Positions 19,729-31,167 of a stretch of 64,000 nt of DNA are shown one piece after another; positions within the stretch are counted from its first letter, which is position 1; the number at the start of each line of letters is the position of its first letter. The DNA comes from Streptomyces sp. CMB-StM0423 (GTDB lineage Bacteria > Actinomycetota > Actinomycetes > Streptomycetales > Streptomycetaceae): contig NZ_CP025407.1 in assembly GCF_002847285.1 (NCBI RefSeq), positions 3,288,501 to 3,352,500 of the forward strand, read 5' to 3'. The position numbers and the translations under genes were made by a program. The notes under the pieces were generated by a model. It did no database searches and was not told the DNA's origin. It was given only the letters and a program-made list of their open reading frames with translations.

Positions 19729-22200
19729 TCACGCTTCGACCTCCTTGGATACGGCGGACACCCGGACCAGGTCGCCGGGGTTCGCGCCCGTGGCCGCCGT
19801 CACGCCCGGGTCCTTCGACTTCATCGGCAGCCAGACGACCTGGTCGGGCAGCTCCGCGGTGACCCGCAGCGGGAGCGTCACCGTGCCGGCCGGTCCCGTG
19901 ACCGCGAGCGGGTCGCCGTCGGCGACGCCGGTGGCCTCCGCGGTGGCGGGCGAGAGCCGGGCCGCCGCCTCGTGGCGGGTGCCGGTCAGGGCCTCGTCGC
20001 CCTCCTGCAGCCGGCCCTCGTCGAGCAGCAGCCGGTGGCCCGCGAGCACCGCCTCGCCGGCGCCGGGCTGCGGCAGCGGCGCGGCGCGCTCGTCCGGCGG
20101 CGTGGGGCGGGTGCCTTCAGTGCGGACGCCGAGGCGGGCCAGCTCGGCCCGTGCCGTACGGGCGTCCGGCAGGCCCAGGTGGACGTCGAGCGCGTCGGCG
20201 AGCATGTGCAGCACCCGCTGGTCGGCGGGGGCGAGCCGGCGGGTCATCTGGTCCGGCTTCAGCGCGGCCTCGAACGGCCGGGCGCGGCCCTCCCAGTTGA
20301 GATAAGTGCCCTGCTTCTCGGCGACCGCGGCCACCGGGAAGACCACGTCGGCCCGCTCGGTGACCTCGCTGGGCCGCTGCTCCAGGCTGACCACGAACTC
20401 CGCCCGGTCCAGCGCCTCGCGGGCCTTCTCCGGGTCCGGCAGGTCGGTGACCTCGATGCCGCCGACGAGCAGCGCGCCGATGTCCCCGGCCGCGGCGGCG
20501 TCCAGGATCCGGCCGGTGTCGCGGCCCTCGCCGGTGGGCAGTTCCGCCAGGCCCCAGGCGGCGGCCGTCTCGCGGCGGGCCTCGGTGTCGCTGCCGGACC
20601 GGCCGCCGGGGAGCATCCCGGGCAGCGCGCCGGCCTCGATCGCGCCGCGCTCGCCTGCGCGGCGCGGGATCCAGGCGAGGGTGGCGCCGGTGGCCTCCGC
20701 GGTACGTACCACGGCGGACAGCGCGCCCCGTACCCCCGCCAGCCGCTCGCCGACGAGGATCACCGCGCCCTCCTGGCGCAGCGCGTCGGACGCGGCCTTG
20801 CCGTCCTCGCCGAGTCCGGCGCCGGAGCCGAGGGCGTCGAGCCAGCTCGGCTCGGTGCCGGGAGCGGCCGGCAGCAGCGTGCCGCCGGCCTTCGTCAGGC
20901 CGCGGGTGGCGAAGGAGGCGATCGAGTAGACCTTCAGCCCCTTCTTCCGCCACGTCTTGCGCAGCCGGAGGAAGACGCCGGGCGCCTCCTCCTCCGCCTC
21001 CAGGCCGGCGAGCAGCACCACCGGTGCCTTCTCCAGCGCGCCGTACGTGACGCCGCGGCCGCTGCCCGCGACCTGCGCGGCCAGGAACGCGGTCTCCTCG
21101 GCGCTGTGCACCCGGGCGCGGAAGTCGATGTCGTTGGTGTCGAGCGCGGCGCGCGCGAACTTCGCGTACGCGTAGGAGTCCTCCAGCGTCAGCCGCCCGC
21201 CGGTGAGCACCCCGGCCCGCCCGCGGGCCGCCGCCAGCCCCGCGGCCGCGGCGCGCAGCGCCTCGGGCCAGCTCGCCGGCTGCAGCTCACCGCTGTCGTC
21301 GCGGACCAGCGGCTGGGTGAGCCGGTCGGGGAGCTGCGCGTACCGGAAGCCGAAGCGGCCCTTGTCGCACATCCACTCCTCGTTGACCGCCGGGTCGTTG
21401 GCGGCGAGCCGCCGCATGACCTTGCCGCGGCGGTGGTCGGTGCGGGTGGCGCAGCCGCCGGCGCAGTGCTCGCAGACGGACGGCGAGGAGATCAGGTCGA
21501 AGGGGCGCGAGCGGAAGCGGTACATCTTCGAGGTGAGCGCGCCGACCGGGCAGATCTGGATGGTGTTGCCCGAGAAGTACGACTCGAAGGGCACGCCCTC
21601 GCCCGTACCGACCTGCTGGAGCGCGCCGCGGTCCAGCATCTCGATCATCGGGTCGCCGGCGATCTGGTTGGAGAACCGGGTGCAGCGCGCGCAGAGCACG
21701 CAGCGCTCGCGGTCCAGCAGCACCTGGGTCGAGATCGGCACCGGCTTTTCGAAGGTGCGCTTCTGGCCGTCGAAGCGGCTCTCGGCCTGCCCGGCGGACA
21801 TCGCCTGGTTCTGCAGCGGGCACTCGCCGCCCTTGTCGCAGACCGGGCAGTCCAGCGGGTGGTTGATGAGCAGCAGCTCCATCACGCCGCGCTGCGACTT
21901 CTCGGCGACGGCCGAGGTGAGCTGGGTCTTGACCACCATGCCGTCGGTGCAGGTGATGGTGCAGGACGCCGACGGCTTGCGCTGGCCCTCGATCTCGACG
22001 ATGCACTGGCGGCAGGCGCCGACCGGGTCGAGCAGCGGGTGGTCGCAGAACCGCGGGACCTCGATGCCGAGTTGCTCGGCGGCCCGGATGACCAGGGTGC
22101 CCTTGGGCACGCTGACCTCGACGCCGTCGATGGTCAGCGTGACCATGTTCTCCGGAGCGGCAGCCTTCTCCGGTGCCTTCTCCGGCTCCGTGACGGTCAC
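19729..22200 (-). CDS. nuoG: NADH-quinone oxidoreductase subunit G
   Basis: An 823-residue iron-sulphur subunit. The N-terminus has the [2Fe-2S] ligands (FCDHP, ACRQC) and the [4Fe-4S] sets ([24 protein letters not shown]). The molybdopterin-oxidoreductase-like domain starts with [13 protein letters not shown], an extra cluster motif, but no molybdenum function is expected. GGAGG precedes the GTG, which overlaps the nuoF stop (GTGA). Confidence 0.95.
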   Translation of the reverse strand: MTVTEPEKAPEKAAAPENMVTLTIDGVEVSVPKGTLVIRAAEQLGIEVPRFCDHPLLDPVGACRQCIVEIEGQRKPSASCTITCTDGMVVKTQLTSAVAEKSQRGVMELLLINHPLDCPVCDKGGECPLQNQAMSAGQAESRFDGQKRTFEKPVPISTQVLLDRERCVLCARCTRFSNQIAGDPMIEMLDRGALQQVGTGEGVPFESYFSGNTIQICPVGALTSKMYRFRSRPFDLISSPSVCEHCAGGCATRTDHRRGKVMRRLAANDPAVNEEWMCDKGRFGFRYAQLPDRLTQPLVRDDSGELQPASWPEALRAAAAGLAAARGRAGVLTGGRLTLEDSYAYAKFARAALDTNDIDFRARVHSAEETAFLAAQVAGSGRGVTYGALEKAPVVLLAGLEAEEEAPGVFLRLRKTWRKKGLKVYSIASFATRGLTKAGGTLLPAAPGTEPSWLDALGSGAGLGEDGKAASDALRQEGAVILVGERLAGVRGALSAVVRTAEATGATLAWIPRRAGERGAIEAGALPGMLPGGRSGSDTEARRETAAAWGLAELPTGEGRDTGRILDAAAAGDIGALLVGGIEVTDLPDPEKAREALDRAEFVVSLEQRPSEVTERADVVFPVAAVAEKQGTYLNWEGRARPFEAALKPDQMTRRLAPADQRVLHMLADALDVHLGLPDARTARAELARLGVRTEGTRPTPPDERAAPLPQPGAGEAVLAGHRLLLDEGRLQEGDEALTGTRHEAAARLSPATAEATGVADGDPLAVTGPAGTVTLPLRVTAELPDQVVWLPMKSKDPGVTAATGANPGDLVRVSAVSKEVEA

Positions 22201-23546
22201 GCGGTCACCTCCTGGTGGGTCGTGGAGCCGGGGGTGTCGGCCCAGGCGGTGGATCTGGCCGGGTCAAAGGGGCAGCCGCCGCCGGTGATGTGCTGCTCGT
22301 ACTCGTCGCGGAAGTACTTCAGCGAGGAGAAGATCGGCGCGGCGGCGCCGTCGCCGAGGGCGCAGAAGGACTTGCCGTTGATGTTGTCGGCGATGTCGTT
22401 GAGCTTGTCGAGGTCGTCGAGGGCGCCCTTGCCGGCCTCGATGTCGCGGAGGAGTTGGACGAGCCAGTACGTGCCCTCGCGGCAGGGGGTGCACTTGCCG
22501 CAGGACTCGTGCTCGTAGAACTCGGTCCAGCGGGTGACGGCCCGCACCACGCAGGTCGTCTCGTCGAAGCACTGGAGCGCCTTGGTGCCGAGCATGGAGC
22601 CGGCGCCGCCGACGCCCTCGTAGTCGAGGGGGACGTCCAGGTGCTCGTCGGTGAGCATCGGGGTGGACGAGCCGCCGGGGGTCCAGAACTTCAGCCGGTG
22701 GCCGGGGCGCATGCCGCCGCCCATGTCGAGCAGTTGGCGCAGGGTGATGCCGAGCGGCGCCTCGTACTGACCGGGGCGGGCGACGTGGCCGGAGAGCGAG
22801 TACAGCGTGAAGCCCGGGGACTTCTCGCTGCCCATCGTGCGGAACCACTCCTTGCCCTTGTTCATGATGGCGGGAACGGAGGCGATGGACTCGACGTTGT
22901 TCACCACAGTGGGGCAGGCGTACAGGCCCTCGACGGCCGGGAAGGGGGGACGCAGCCGGGGCTGGCCGCGCCGGCCCTCCAGCGAGTCGAGCAGCGCGGT
23001 CTCCTCACCGCAGATGTACGCGCCGGCGCCGGCGTGCACCGTGACGTCCAGGTCGAGCCCGGAGCCCAGGACGTCCTTGCCGAGGAAGCCCGCGGCGTAC
23101 GCCTCGCGCACCGCCTCGTGCAGCCTGCGCAGCACCGGCACGACCTCGCCGCGCAGGTAGATGAACGCGTGGTTGGACCGGAACGCGTAACAGGCGATGA
23201 CGATGCCCTCGATGAGGGAGTGCGGGTTGGCGAAGAGCAGCGGGATGTCCTTGCAGGTGCCCGGCTCCGACTCGTCCGCGTTGACGACGAGGTAGTGCGG
23301 CTTGCCGTCACCCTGCGGGATGAACTGCCACTTCATGCCGGTCGGGAAGCCGGCGCCGCCGCGGCCGCGCAGACCGGCGTCCTTGACGTACGCGATGACG
23401 TCGTCGGGCGACATCGCGAGGGCCTTGCGCAGCCCCTGGTAGCCCTCGTGCCGCCGGTACGTGTCCAGGGTCCAGGACTCCGGGTCGTCCCAGAAGGCGG
23501 AGAGCACCGGGGTCAGCAGCTTCTCCGGCGAGTCGACGGTCATCAC
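22197..23546 (-). CDS. nuoF: NADH-quinone oxidoreductase subunit F
   Basis: A 449-residue subunit that binds NADH and [19 protein letters not shown] is the nucleotide/FMN glycine loop, and [14 protein letters not shown] plus a later Cys hold the N3 [4Fe-4S] cluster. GTG 23546 overlaps the nuoE stop. ATG 23543 is the alternative start. Confidence 0.96.
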   Translation of the reverse strand: MMTVDSPEKLLTPVLSAFWDDPESWTLDTYRRHEGYQGLRKALAMSPDDVIAYVKDAGLRGRGGAGFPTGMKWQFIPQGDGKPHYLVVNADESEPGTCKDIPLLFANPHSLIEGIVIACYAFRSNHAFIYLRGEVVPVLRRLHEAVREAYAAGFLGKDVLGSGLDLDVTVHAGAGAYICGEETALLDSLEGRRGQPRLRPPFPAVEGLYACPTVVNNVESIASVPAIMNKGKEWFRTMGSEKSPGFTLYSLSGHVARPGQYEAPLGITLRQLLDMGGGMRPGHRLKFWTPGGSSTPMLTDEHLDVPLDYEGVGGAGSMLGTKALQCFDETTCVVRAVTRWTEFYEHESCGKCTPCREGTYWLVQLLRDIEAGKGALDDLDKLNDIADNINGKSFCALGDGAAAPIFSSLKYFRDEYEQHITGGGCPFDPARSTAWADTPGSTTHQEVTA

Positions 23547-24433
23547 GCGCCCTCCTCCTCGGTGGGCTCATCCGCGGACGCGGTGGGCGGGTACGCCGGG
23601 TCGGACGCGGAGGTCTGCTGCGGCGCGTCGTGCGAACTGGGGTGGCCGGCGGGCGGCTGGTCCTCCAGCGCGTCCGCCGGCGGGTTGGCCGGGTGCGGCT
23701 GCGCGCGCTGGGTGACCGCGCGCGCGGCCGGGACCTCGCCCTTGGCCATGCGCAGCCCGATCAGCGAGGCGGGACCCGCACCGCCGGACTCCGCGACGGC
23801 GCCAGGGCGCTCGTCGGGGAATCCGGCCAGGACGCGGGCGGTCTCCTTGAACGTGCACAGCTTCGCGCCGCGGGTGGGGTGCACCTCCGCGCCGGCGCGC
23901 AGATCGTCCACGAGCCGCTTGGCGGACTCGGGGGTCTGGTTGTCGAAGAACTCCCAGTTGACCATCACCACGGGGGCGAAGTCGCACGCGGCGTTGCACT
24001 CGATGTGCTCCAGCGTGACCTTGCCGTCCTCGGTGGTCTCCTGGTTGCCGACGCCCAGGTACTCCTTCAGCTCGTCGAAGATGGCGTCGCCGCCCATCAC
24101 CGCGCAGAGCGTGTTGGTGCAGACTCCGACCTGGTAGTCACCGGAGGGCTTGCGCCGGTACATGGTGTAGAAGGTGGCGACCGCCGTCACCTCGGCGGCG
24201 GTCAGGTCCAGCGTCTCCGCGCAGAACTGCATGCCAGTGCGCGTGACGTGGCCTTCCTCCGACTGCACCAGGTGGAGCATCGGCAGCAGCGCGGACCGGC
24301 TGTCCGGATAGCGGGCGATGATCTCCCTGGCGTCCGCGGCCAGCCGCTCACGCACCTCGGCTGGATAGTCCGGGGCCGGCAACTGGGGCATGCCCAGCGA
24401 CACGGCCGCCTGGCCCTGCTCTGCTGTCGTCAT
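23543..24433 (-). CDS. nuoE: NADH-quinone oxidoreductase subunit E with C-terminal extension
   Basis: A 296-residue protein. The first ~200 residues are the thioredoxin-like NuoE fold with [2Fe-2S] ligands in [10 protein letters not shown] and [11 protein letters not shown] Pro/Ala-rich tail of nearly 100 residues follows that standard NuoE lacks. Its ATG overlaps the nuoD stop by 4 bp. Confidence 0.94.
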   Translation of the reverse strand: MTTAEQGQAAVSLGMPQLPAPDYPAEVRERLAADAREIIARYPDSRSALLPMLHLVQSEEGHVTRTGMQFCAETLDLTAAEVTAVATFYTMYRRKPSGDYQVGVCTNTLCAVMGGDAIFDELKEYLGVGNQETTEDGKVTLEHIECNAACDFAPVVMVNWEFFDNQTPESAKRLVDDLRAGAEVHPTRGAKLCTFKETARVLAGFPDERPGAVAESGGAGPASLIGLRMAKGEVPAARAVTQRAQPHPANPPADALEDQPPAGHPSSHDAPQQTSASDPAYPPTASADEPTEEEGA

Positions 24434-25758
24434 CGGTCGACGCCTCCCAAAACCGGGTCGATGGACGCGATCGCCACGATCACGTCGGCGACCTGGCCGC
24501 CCTCGGTCATGGCCGCGATAGCCCCCAGGTTCACGAACGAAGGCTCGCGGAAGTGCACCCGGAACGGGCGGGTGGCGCCGTCGCTGACGGCGTGCACGCC
24601 CAGTTCGCCCTTGGGCGACTCCAATGCCACGTACGTCTGCCCCGGCGGCACCCGGAAGCCCTCGGTGACCAGCTTGAAGTGGTGGATCAGGGCCTCCATC
24701 GAGGTCCCCATGATGTTCTTGATGTGGTCCAGCGAGTTGCCGAGGCCGTCGGGCCCCAGCGCGAGCTGCGCGGGCCAGGCGATCTTCTTGTCGGCGACCA
24801 TCACCGGGCCCGGCTCCAGCCGGTCCACGCACTGCTCGGCGATCCGCAGCGACTGGCGCATCTCCTCCAGCCGGATGAGGAACCGGCCGTAGGCGTCTGC
24901 GGTGTCCGCGGTGGGGATGTCGAAGTCGTACGTCTCGTAGCCGCAGTACGGGTCCGTCTTGCGCAGGTCGTGCGGCAGCCCGGTGGCGCGCAGCACGGGG
25001 CCCGTGACGCCGAGGGACAGGCAGCCGGCCAGGTCCAGGTGCGCGACGTCCTGCATCCGGGCCTTGAACGCCGGGTTGTTGGTCGCCAGCGCGTCGTACT
25101 CCGGGAAGTTCTTGCGGAGCTTCTTGATCGTCTCGCGGATGGAGTCGACCGCGCCGGGGGGCAGGTCCTGGGCGAGCCCGCCGGGGCGGATGAACGCGTG
25201 GTTCATCCGCAGTCCCGTGATGAGCTCGAACAGGTCGAGGACCAGCTCCCGGTCGCGGAAGCCGTAGATCATGACCGTGGTGGCGCCCAGCTCCATGCCG
25301 CCGGTGGCGATGGCCACCAGGTGGGAGGCGATCCGGTTCAGCTCCATCAGCAGCACCCGGATGACGGTGGCCCGGTCGGGCACCTCGTCGGTGATGCCGA
25401 GCAGCTTCTCCACCGCCATGCAGTACCCGGCCTCGTTGAAGAACGAGGTCAGGTAGTCCATGCGGGTCACGAAGGTGGAGCCCTGGGTCCACGTGCGGTA
25501 TTCGAGGTTCTTCTCGATGCCGGTGTGCAGATAACCGATCCCGCAACGGCACTCCGTCACGGTCTCGCCGTCGATCTCCAGGATGAGCCGCAGCACGCCG
25601 TGGGTGGAGGGGTGCTGCGGGCCCATGTTGACGACGATCCGCTCGTCGTCGGCCCGGTGGACCGACTCGACGACCTCGTCCCAGTCACCGCCGGTGACGG
25701 TGTAGACGGTGCCCTCGGTGGTCTCCCGGGCGGCCCCGGTCGCGTGGGTGGTGCTCAT
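24430..25758 (-). CDS. nuoD: NADH-quinone oxidoreductase subunit D
   Basis: A 442-residue subunit derived from hydrogenase large subunits, lining the quinone site with Nuo[18 protein letters not shown] is the hallmark loop. The start at 25758 overlaps the nuoC stop (ATGA). Confidence 0.96.
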   Translation of the reverse strand: MSTTHATGAARETTEGTVYTVTGGDWDEVVESVHRADDERIVVNMGPQHPSTHGVLRLILEIDGETVTECRCGIGYLHTGIEKNLEYRTWTQGSTFVTRMDYLTSFFNEAGYCMAVEKLLGITDEVPDRATVIRVLLMELNRIASHLVAIATGGMELGATTVMIYGFRDRELVLDLFELITGLRMNHAFIRPGGLAQDLPPGAVDSIRETIKKLRKNFPEYDALATNNPAFKARMQDVAHLDLAGCLSLGVTGPVLRATGLPHDLRKTDPYCGYETYDFDIPTADTADAYGRFLIRLEEMRQSLRIAEQCVDRLEPGPVMVADKKIAWPAQLALGPDGLGNSLDHIKNIMGTSMEALIHHFKLVTEGFRVPPGQTYVALESPKGELGVHAVSDGATRPFRVHFREPSFVNLGAIAAMTEGGQVADVIVAIASIDPVLGGVDR

Positions 25759-26491
25759 CGGTACGACCTCCGCTGGTCGGGAGCAGGGATCTGGGCACCC
25801 TTGTACTCGACGGGGATGCCGCCGAGGGGGTAGTCCTTGCGCTGCGGATGGCCCTGCCAGTCGTCCGGCATGAAGATCCGGGTCAGCGCCGGGTGGCCGT
25901 CGAAGACGATGCCGAAGAAGTCGTAGACCTCGCGCTCGTGCCAGTCGTTCGTCGGGTAGACCTCCACGACGGACGGGATGTGCGGGTCCTCGTCGGGCGC
26001 GCTGACCTCGACCCGCAGCAGCCGGGAGTGGGTCAGCGAGCGCAGGTGGTACACGGCGTGCAGCTCGCGGCCCTTGTCGTCGGGGTAGTGCACGCCGGAG
26101 ACGCCGGTACACAGCTCGAAGCGCAGCGCCGGGTCGTCGCGCAGGGTCCGCATCACGCGCACCAGGTGCGTGCGGTCGACGTGGAAGGTCAGCTCGCCGC
26201 GGTCGACGACGACCTTCTCGAAGGCGTTCTCGGGGAGGAGCCCCTGCTCTTCGAGGGCACCCTCCAGTTCGTCGGCGGCCTCGTCGAACCAGCCGCCGTA
26301 CGGGCGCACGGACTCGCCCGGCAGCCGGACGCTGCGCACCAGCCCGCCGTAGCCGGAGGTGTCACCGCCGCCCTCGGAGCCGAACATGCCGCGCTGGACG
26401 CGGATGGTCTCGCCGTGATCGCCGCGCCTGCCGGGCAGGTTCTCGGCGTTCAGGTCCTGGTCGGGGTTGACCCCGTCCGCGCTCTCCCCAC

Positions 26492-26495
<4 letters not shown>
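25755..26495 (-). CDS. nuoC: NADH-quinone oxidoreductase subunit C
   Basis: A 246-residue subunit of the Q module. The C-terminal part has the 30-kDa signature ([19 protein letters not shown] followed by [13 protein letters not shown]). A charged N-terminal extension of about 70 residues is present. The GTG start overlaps the nuoB stop (GTGA). Confidence 0.95.
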
Positions 26496-27046
<551 letters not shown>

Positions 27047-27058
27047 TCGTAGTACCCC

Positions 27059-27418
27059 CTAGTCCCATTCCAGTCCGCCGCGGCGCCACACGTAGGCGTA
27101 CGCGACGAAGACGGTGAGCACGAAGAGCAGCATCTCCACGAGCCCAAAGATCCCCAGGGCGTCGAACGAGACGGCCCAGGGGTAGAGGAAGACGATCTCG
27201 ATGTCGAAGATGATGAACAACATCGCCGTCAGGTAGTACTTGACCGGGAAGCGGCCCCCACCGGGGGGCATCGGCGTCGGCTCGATGCCGCACTCGTAGG
27301 CCTCGAGCTTGGCCCGGTTGTAGCGCTTCGGACCCACCAGCGCCGCCGCGACCACGGAGAACACCGCGAAGGCCGCCGCAATGGCTCCGAGCACGAGGAT
27401 CGGCGTGTATACGTTCAC
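27059..27418 (-). CDS. nuoA: NADH-quinone oxidoreductase subunit A
   Basis: A 119-residue, three-helix membrane subunit. EAYECGIEP (with the conserved Cys on the loop) and FDIEIVFLYPWAV are diagnostic. The GTG at 27418 is chosen because GAGGAG precedes it and the protein then begins MNVYTPILVL, as in relatives. A longer in-frame start at 27493 would add 25 residues without homology support. It is the first gene of the nuo operon, with a Rex operator upstream. Confidence 0.95.
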   Translation of the reverse strand: MNVYTPILVLGAIAAAFAVFSVVAAALVGPKRYNRAKLEAYECGIEPTPMPPGGGRFPVKYYLTAMLFIIFDIEIVFLYPWAVSFDALGIFGLVEMLLFVLTVFVAYAYVWRRGGLEWD

Positions 27419-27504
27419 CGCTGGCCCCGCTCCTCTCCAGTCGTCGATGACTGCCTGCAAGTCCACACCGGACTCGCGTTCCTGCCCCACCAAGATCGCT
27501 CACA

Positions 27505-27520
27505 TGTGAGGCAGTTCACA
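27505..27520. promoter_or_regulatory. Rex operator (ROP) upstream of the nuo operon
   Basis: TGTGAGGCAGTTCACA matches the Rex palindrome TGTGAACGCGTTCACA at both five-base arms. Rex is an NADH/NAD+-sensing repressor known to control nuo in Streptomyces. The site is 85 bp upstream of the nuoA start. It overlaps a second perfect palindrome, CTCACATGTGAG (27499-27510). Confidence 0.85.
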
Positions 27521-27529
27521 AGCCCTACT

Positions 27530-27550
27530 GATGGGCATCTTATGCCCATC
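27530..27550. promoter_or_regulatory. Perfect 9-bp inverted repeat next to the Rex site, containing a possible nuo -10
   Basis: GATGGGCAT (27530-27538) and ATGCCCATC (27542-27550) flank CTT. Read on the minus strand the centre contains TAAGAT, a TAnnnT match to a -10 element, which would put the Rex operator just downstream of the nuo start point. This is inferred; no convincing -35 was found. Confidence 0.4.
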
Positions 27551-27555
27551 GCTCT

Positions 27556-27569
27556 GTGATCTGTGACAC
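27556..27569. promoter_or_regulatory. Possible Crp-type site
   Basis: GTGATCTGTGACAC fits the pattern GTG-N6-GNCAC described for Streptomyces Crp. It lies between nuoA and the NlpC/P60 gene. The match is exact, but the pattern is short. The rest of the 709-base gap (27419-28127) shows no gene or recognisable riboswitch. Confidence 0.35.
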
Positions 27570-28127
27570 GGGGGTCCCCTACGGCTTTGTGATCTTAACC
27601 ACCCGGTGATCGATCGCACGCGCGAATGCCCGCGGAGCAGGCCGCGCGGTGCGACGGAACGATCACCGGATCTCCGCCACCGGCGGCGGGCCGCAGGTCA
27701 GCGGGGTGGGGGCGGCGGGGTTCGAGGGGCGGGCGATTTCACCGTGGCGCGGCCGGAGGCGAATTCGAGCGCCGTCGCGCTCAATTGTTATTCGGGTGTC
27801 ACGGCGCCTTCGCGCACACGCACAAGCGCCTCCGCGGGGAGCGCGGGCACGGAAACGGATCCGAGTGATTTGGGCCACAGTACGGGTTACGGAGCAACCG
27901 GCCTTGCTTGGTTTGCGGCGGCAGAAGTGATAACCGTCCGGCAACGTTCGGCGCGCGGGCCAAATGCCGTGCGTATCAGGGAGGTAACGACGCGGGGAAG
28001 GCCGGCCGCCGGAGAGCGCCCGGGGAACAGACCGCCCAAATGCCTCATTTCACAGAGGGGGTCGCCAAGTGTGGCGCATCCCACGACTGTTGAAACACGG
28101 TCCTTCCCCCTGATAGCGCTGGTGTTC

Positions 28128-28979
28128 ATGTCCCGTAAACCGCACATACCCAGCCACCGGAAGCCCCGGCGCCGGCAGGCCCCCGCGTGGGTCGTCCGCA
28201 CCGGAGTCGCCGGTGGCGCCCTCGGCACCATGGTCGCGACGGCGGCGTCCGCTCCCGCCCTCGCCGACACCAGCAAGACCACCGGTACGACGGCCACGGA
28301 GTCGACCGCCGCACTCCCCACCGTGGACGTGAGCACGGCCCTCACCACCGGCGTCGAGCAGAGCGCCGACGCCACCCAGACCGCGGCCCTGCGCCTCGAA
28401 CTGCGCACGAACGCGCAGGAGGCCGCCGAGGACGCCCGTAAGGCGGCCGCGAAGGCCAAGAAGGAGGCGGAGGCCCGCGCAGCCGCCGAGGAGCGCGCCA
28501 GGGAGCGGGCAGCGGCCCGCGCCGCGGAGCGCGAGGAACTGGCCGCCGCCTCGGCCTCCTCGGACGCCCCCGCCGACGACTCCGCGCCCGCCGCCGAGAC
28601 CCCCGCGGCGGCCCCGGCCGCGTCGGGCAGCGTCGGCACGGTGCTGGACTTCCTCAACGCCCAGGTCGGCAAGGCGTACGTGCTGGGCGCCACGGGCCCG
28701 TCGTCGTACGACTGCTCGGGCCTGACCCAGGCCGCGTTCCGGACCGTAGGAGTGGAGCTCCCCCGCACCGCCGCGGAGCAGTCCACGGTCGGCACCCCGG
28801 TCGCGGTCTCCGACGTCCAGCCCGGCGACCTGGTCTTCTGGGGCGGCACCGGCTCGGCGTACCACGTGGCCGTCTACATCGGCGACGGCAAGTACCTGGA
28901 CGCGGCCAACCCGTCGAAGGGCGTGGTCATCCAGGAGATGTCGTACTACATGCCCACGTCGGCCGTGCGGGTCCTCTGA
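28128..28979 (+). CDS. Secreted C40-family NlpC/P60 peptidoglycan hydrolase
   Basis: A 283-residue exported protein. A basic N-terminus and hydrophobic stretch (about residues 20-47, ending near APALA) form the signal peptide. A long Ala/Glu/Lys coiled coil follows (about residues 85-135), then an Ala/Pro linker and the C-terminal NlpC/P60 domain from about residue 170. The catalytic Cys is in SSYDCSGLTQAAF and the His in GSAYHVAVYIGDG. It should cleave stem peptides in the wall. No ribosome site is seen. TTGAAA (28090-28095) and TAGCGC (28114-28119) are 18 bp apart and could give a leaderless start at ATG 28128. GTG 28122 is an alternative. Confidence 0.9.
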   Translation: MSRKPHIPSHRKPRRRQAPAWVVRTGVAGGALGTMVATAASAPALADTSKTTGTTATESTAALPTVDVSTALTTGVEQSADATQTAALRLELRTNAQEAAEDARKAAAKAKKEAEARAAAEERARERAAARAAEREELAAASASSDAPADDSAPAAETPAAAPAASGSVGTVLDFLNAQVGKAYVLGATGPSSYDCSGLTQAAFRTVGVELPRTAAEQSTVGTPVAVSDVQPGDLVFWGGTGSAYHVAVYIGDGKYLDAANPSKGVVIQEMSYYMPTSAVRVL

Positions 28980-29003
28980 GCCCTCCCGCGCACCCGCGCA
29001 CCC

Positions 29004-29053
29004 GCATACGCGAGAGCCCCCGCCGGCGGTCCGGCGGGGGCTCTCGCGTATGC
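29004..29053. terminator. Very strong bidirectional terminator hairpin
   Basis: Perfect 23-bp stem (29004-29026 with 29031-29053) and a 4-base CGGT loop, between the convergent NlpC/P60 and flavoprotein genes. Confidence 0.9.
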
Positions 29054-29078
29054 CTCCCAGGCGCGTGTGCGCGAATTC

Positions 29079-30365
29079 TCAAGCTCGGGGGGAGACCTTC
29101 GTCAGGCCGTTGATGATGCGGTCCATGGCGTCGCCGCCCTGGGGGTCCGTGAGGTTCGCCAGCAGCTTGAGGGTGAAGCGCATCAGGACCGGGTGGGTCA
29201 GGCCGCGCTCGGTGGCGAGCTTCATGACCTTCGGGTTGCCGATGAGGCGGACGAAGGCGCGGCCGAGCTGGTAGTAGCCGCCGTAGGTGTCCTTGAGGAC
29301 CTTCGGGTAGCGCTGCAGCGCCAGCTCGCGCTGGGCGGGCGTCGAGCGGCCGTTGGCCTGGACGACGACGTCCGCGACGATCTGGCCGGACTCCATCGCG
29401 TACGCGATGCCCTCGCCGTTGAACGGGTTGACCATGCCGCCGGCGTCGCCGACGAGGAGCAGGCCGCGGTCGTAGTGCGGCTGGCGGTTGAAGGCCATCG
29501 GCAGGGCGGCGCCGCGGATGGGGCCCGTCATGTTGTCCGGGGTGTAGCCCCACTCCTCCGGCATCGAGGAGCACCACGCCTTGAGCACGTCCCGCCAGTC
29601 CAGCTCCTTGAAGGCGGACGAGGAGTTGAGGATCCCGAGGCCGACGTTGGACGTGCCGTCGCCCATGCCGAACACCCAGCCGTACCCGGGCAGCAGCCGG
29701 TCCTCGGCGCCGCGCTTGTCCCACAGCTCCAGCCAGGACTCCAGATAGTCGTCCTCGTGCCGCGGGGAGGTGAAGTACGTCCGTACGGCGACGCCCATCG
29801 GGCGCTTCTCGTTGCGGTGCAGACCCATGGCCAGGGAGAGCCGCGAGGAGTTGCCGTCGGCGGCGATGACCAGCGGGGAGTGGAAGGTGACGGGCGTCTT
29901 CTCCTCGCCGAGCTTGGCGTGCACGCCGGTGATCCGGCCCGTGCGCTCGTCGATGACGGGCTGGCCGACGTTGCACCGCTCGTACAGCCGGGCGCCCGCC
30001 TTCTGCGCCTGCTGGGCGAGCTGCTGGTCGAAGTCGTCGCGCTTGCGCACCAGCCCGTAGTCCGGGTACGCGGCCAGCTCGGGCCAGTCGAGCTGCAGCC
30101 TGTTGCCCCCGGCGATGATCCGCAGGCCCTTGTTCCGCAGCCAGCCGGCCTCTTCCGAGACGTCGATGCCCATGGCGATGAGCTGCTTCGTCGCCCGTGG
30201 GGTGAGCCCGTCGCCGCAGACCTTCTCGCGGGGGAACGCCGTCTTCTCCAGCAGCAGGACGTCGAGCCCGGCCTTCGCGAGGTAGTACGCGGTCGTCGAG
30301 CCGGCCGGTCCGGCCCCGACGACGATCACATCGGCAGTGCGGGTGGGCTCAGAGGCGTCGGTCAC
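29079..30365 (-). CDS. Geranylgeranyl-reductase-family FAD oxidoreductase (candidate menaquinone side-chain reductase)
   Basis: A 428-residue flavoprotein. It opens with the FAD-binding GAGPAGSTTAYYLAKAG, followed by REKVCGDGLTPRA, and has GLLLVGDAGGMVNPFNGEGI in the second FAD motif. The family saturates isoprenoid double bonds. In mycobacteria the homologue MenJ reduces one double bond of the menaquinone tail. Its neighbours here are menG and mqnC in the same orientation, so the same role is likely but inferred. GGGAG precedes the GTG start. Confidence 0.85.
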   Translation of the reverse strand: MTDASEPTRTADVIVVGAGPAGSTTAYYLAKAGLDVLLLEKTAFPREKVCGDGLTPRATKQLIAMGIDVSEEAGWLRNKGLRIIAGGNRLQLDWPELAAYPDYGLVRKRDDFDQQLAQQAQKAGARLYERCNVGQPVIDERTGRITGVHAKLGEEKTPVTFHSPLVIAADGNSSRLSLAMGLHRNEKRPMGVAVRTYFTSPRHEDDYLESWLELWDKRGAEDRLLPGYGWVFGMGDGTSNVGLGILNSSSAFKELDWRDVLKAWCSSMPEEWGYTPDNMTGPIRGAALPMAFNRQPHYDRGLLLVGDAGGMVNPFNGEGIAYAMESGQIVADVVVQANGRSTPAQRELALQRYPKVLKDTYGGYYQLGRAFVRLIGNPKVMKLATERGLTHPVLMRFTLKLLANLTDPQGGDAMDRIINGLTKVSPRA

Positions 30366-30471
30366 GGCGGCTCCCAGGAACGCAGGTCGTTCCCCGCATT
30401 CTAGGTGCCGCCACCGACACCCTCACGTCCACCCCGGCCATGTCCGGCCATGTGTCCGGGACCCGGCGGCC

Positions 30472-31167
30472 TCAGCTCGGGGCGTACGCGCGGTGGAGGG
30501 CGACGATGCCGCCGCTGAGGTTGCGCCATGCGGGGCGGGTCCAGCCGGCGGCGGCGAGTTCCGCGGCCAGCGCGGGCTGGTCCGGCCAGGCGCGGATGGA
30601 CTCCGCGAGGTAGACGTACGCGTCCGGGCTGCTGCTCACCCGCTCCGCGATCGGCGGCAGCGCGCGCATCAGGTACTCCGTGTAGACCGTCCGGAACGGC
30701 GCCCACGTCGGGTGCGAGAACTCGCAGATCACCAGCCGGCCGCCCGGCCGCGTCACCCGCCGCATCTCGCGCAGCGCCGCGGCCGTCTCCTGGACGTTGC
30801 GCAGCCCGAAGGAGATCGTCACCGCGTCGAACACCCCGTCCGCGAACGGCAGCCGCGTCGCGTCCCCGGCCGTCAGCGGCAGCCGCGGGTGGCGCCGCTT
30901 GCCCTCGCGCAGCATGCCCAGCGAGAAGTCGCACGGCACCACGTACGCCCCCGCCGCCGTGAACGGCAGCGACGACGTGCCCGTACCCGCCGCCAGGTCC
31001 AGCACCCGCTGCCCCGGCCGCGCATCGACCGCGCGGGCGACCGCCTTGCGCCACAGCCGCGCCTGGCCGAGGGAGAGGACGTCGTTGGTGAGGTCGTAGT
31101 TCGCGGCGACGTCGTCGAACATCGCCGCCACCTCGTGCGGCTGCTTCTCCAGGGTCGCGCGCGTCAC
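30472..31167 (-). CDS. menG: Demethylmenaquinone methyltransferase
   Basis: A 231-residue class I SAM-dependent methyltransferase of the UbiE/MenG family. [15 protein letters not shown] is motif I for SAM, and SFGLRNVQE is the family signature. It makes menaquinone by C-methylating demethylmenaquinone, the last step in head-group maturation. The GTG start overlaps the mqnC stop (GTGA), so it is coupled to mqnC. Confidence 0.93.
   Translation of the reverse strand: MTRATLEKQPHEVAAMFDDVAANYDLTNDVLSLGQARLWRKAVARAVDARPGQRVLDLAAGTGTSSLPFTAAGAYVVPCDFSLGMLREGKRRHPRLPLTAGDATRLPFADGVFDAVTISFGLRNVQETAAALREMRRVTRPGGRLVICEFSHPTWAPFRTVYTEYLMRALPPIAERVSSSPDAYVYLAESIRAWPDQPALAAELAAAGWTRPAWRNLSGGIVALHRAYAPS

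Noticed and set aside
27600..28127. A ydaO-type (c-di-AMP) riboswitch ahead of the NlpC/P60 gene
   Set aside because: Such switches precede some streptomycete wall hydrolases, but I could not find the conserved core segments or the pairing between them.
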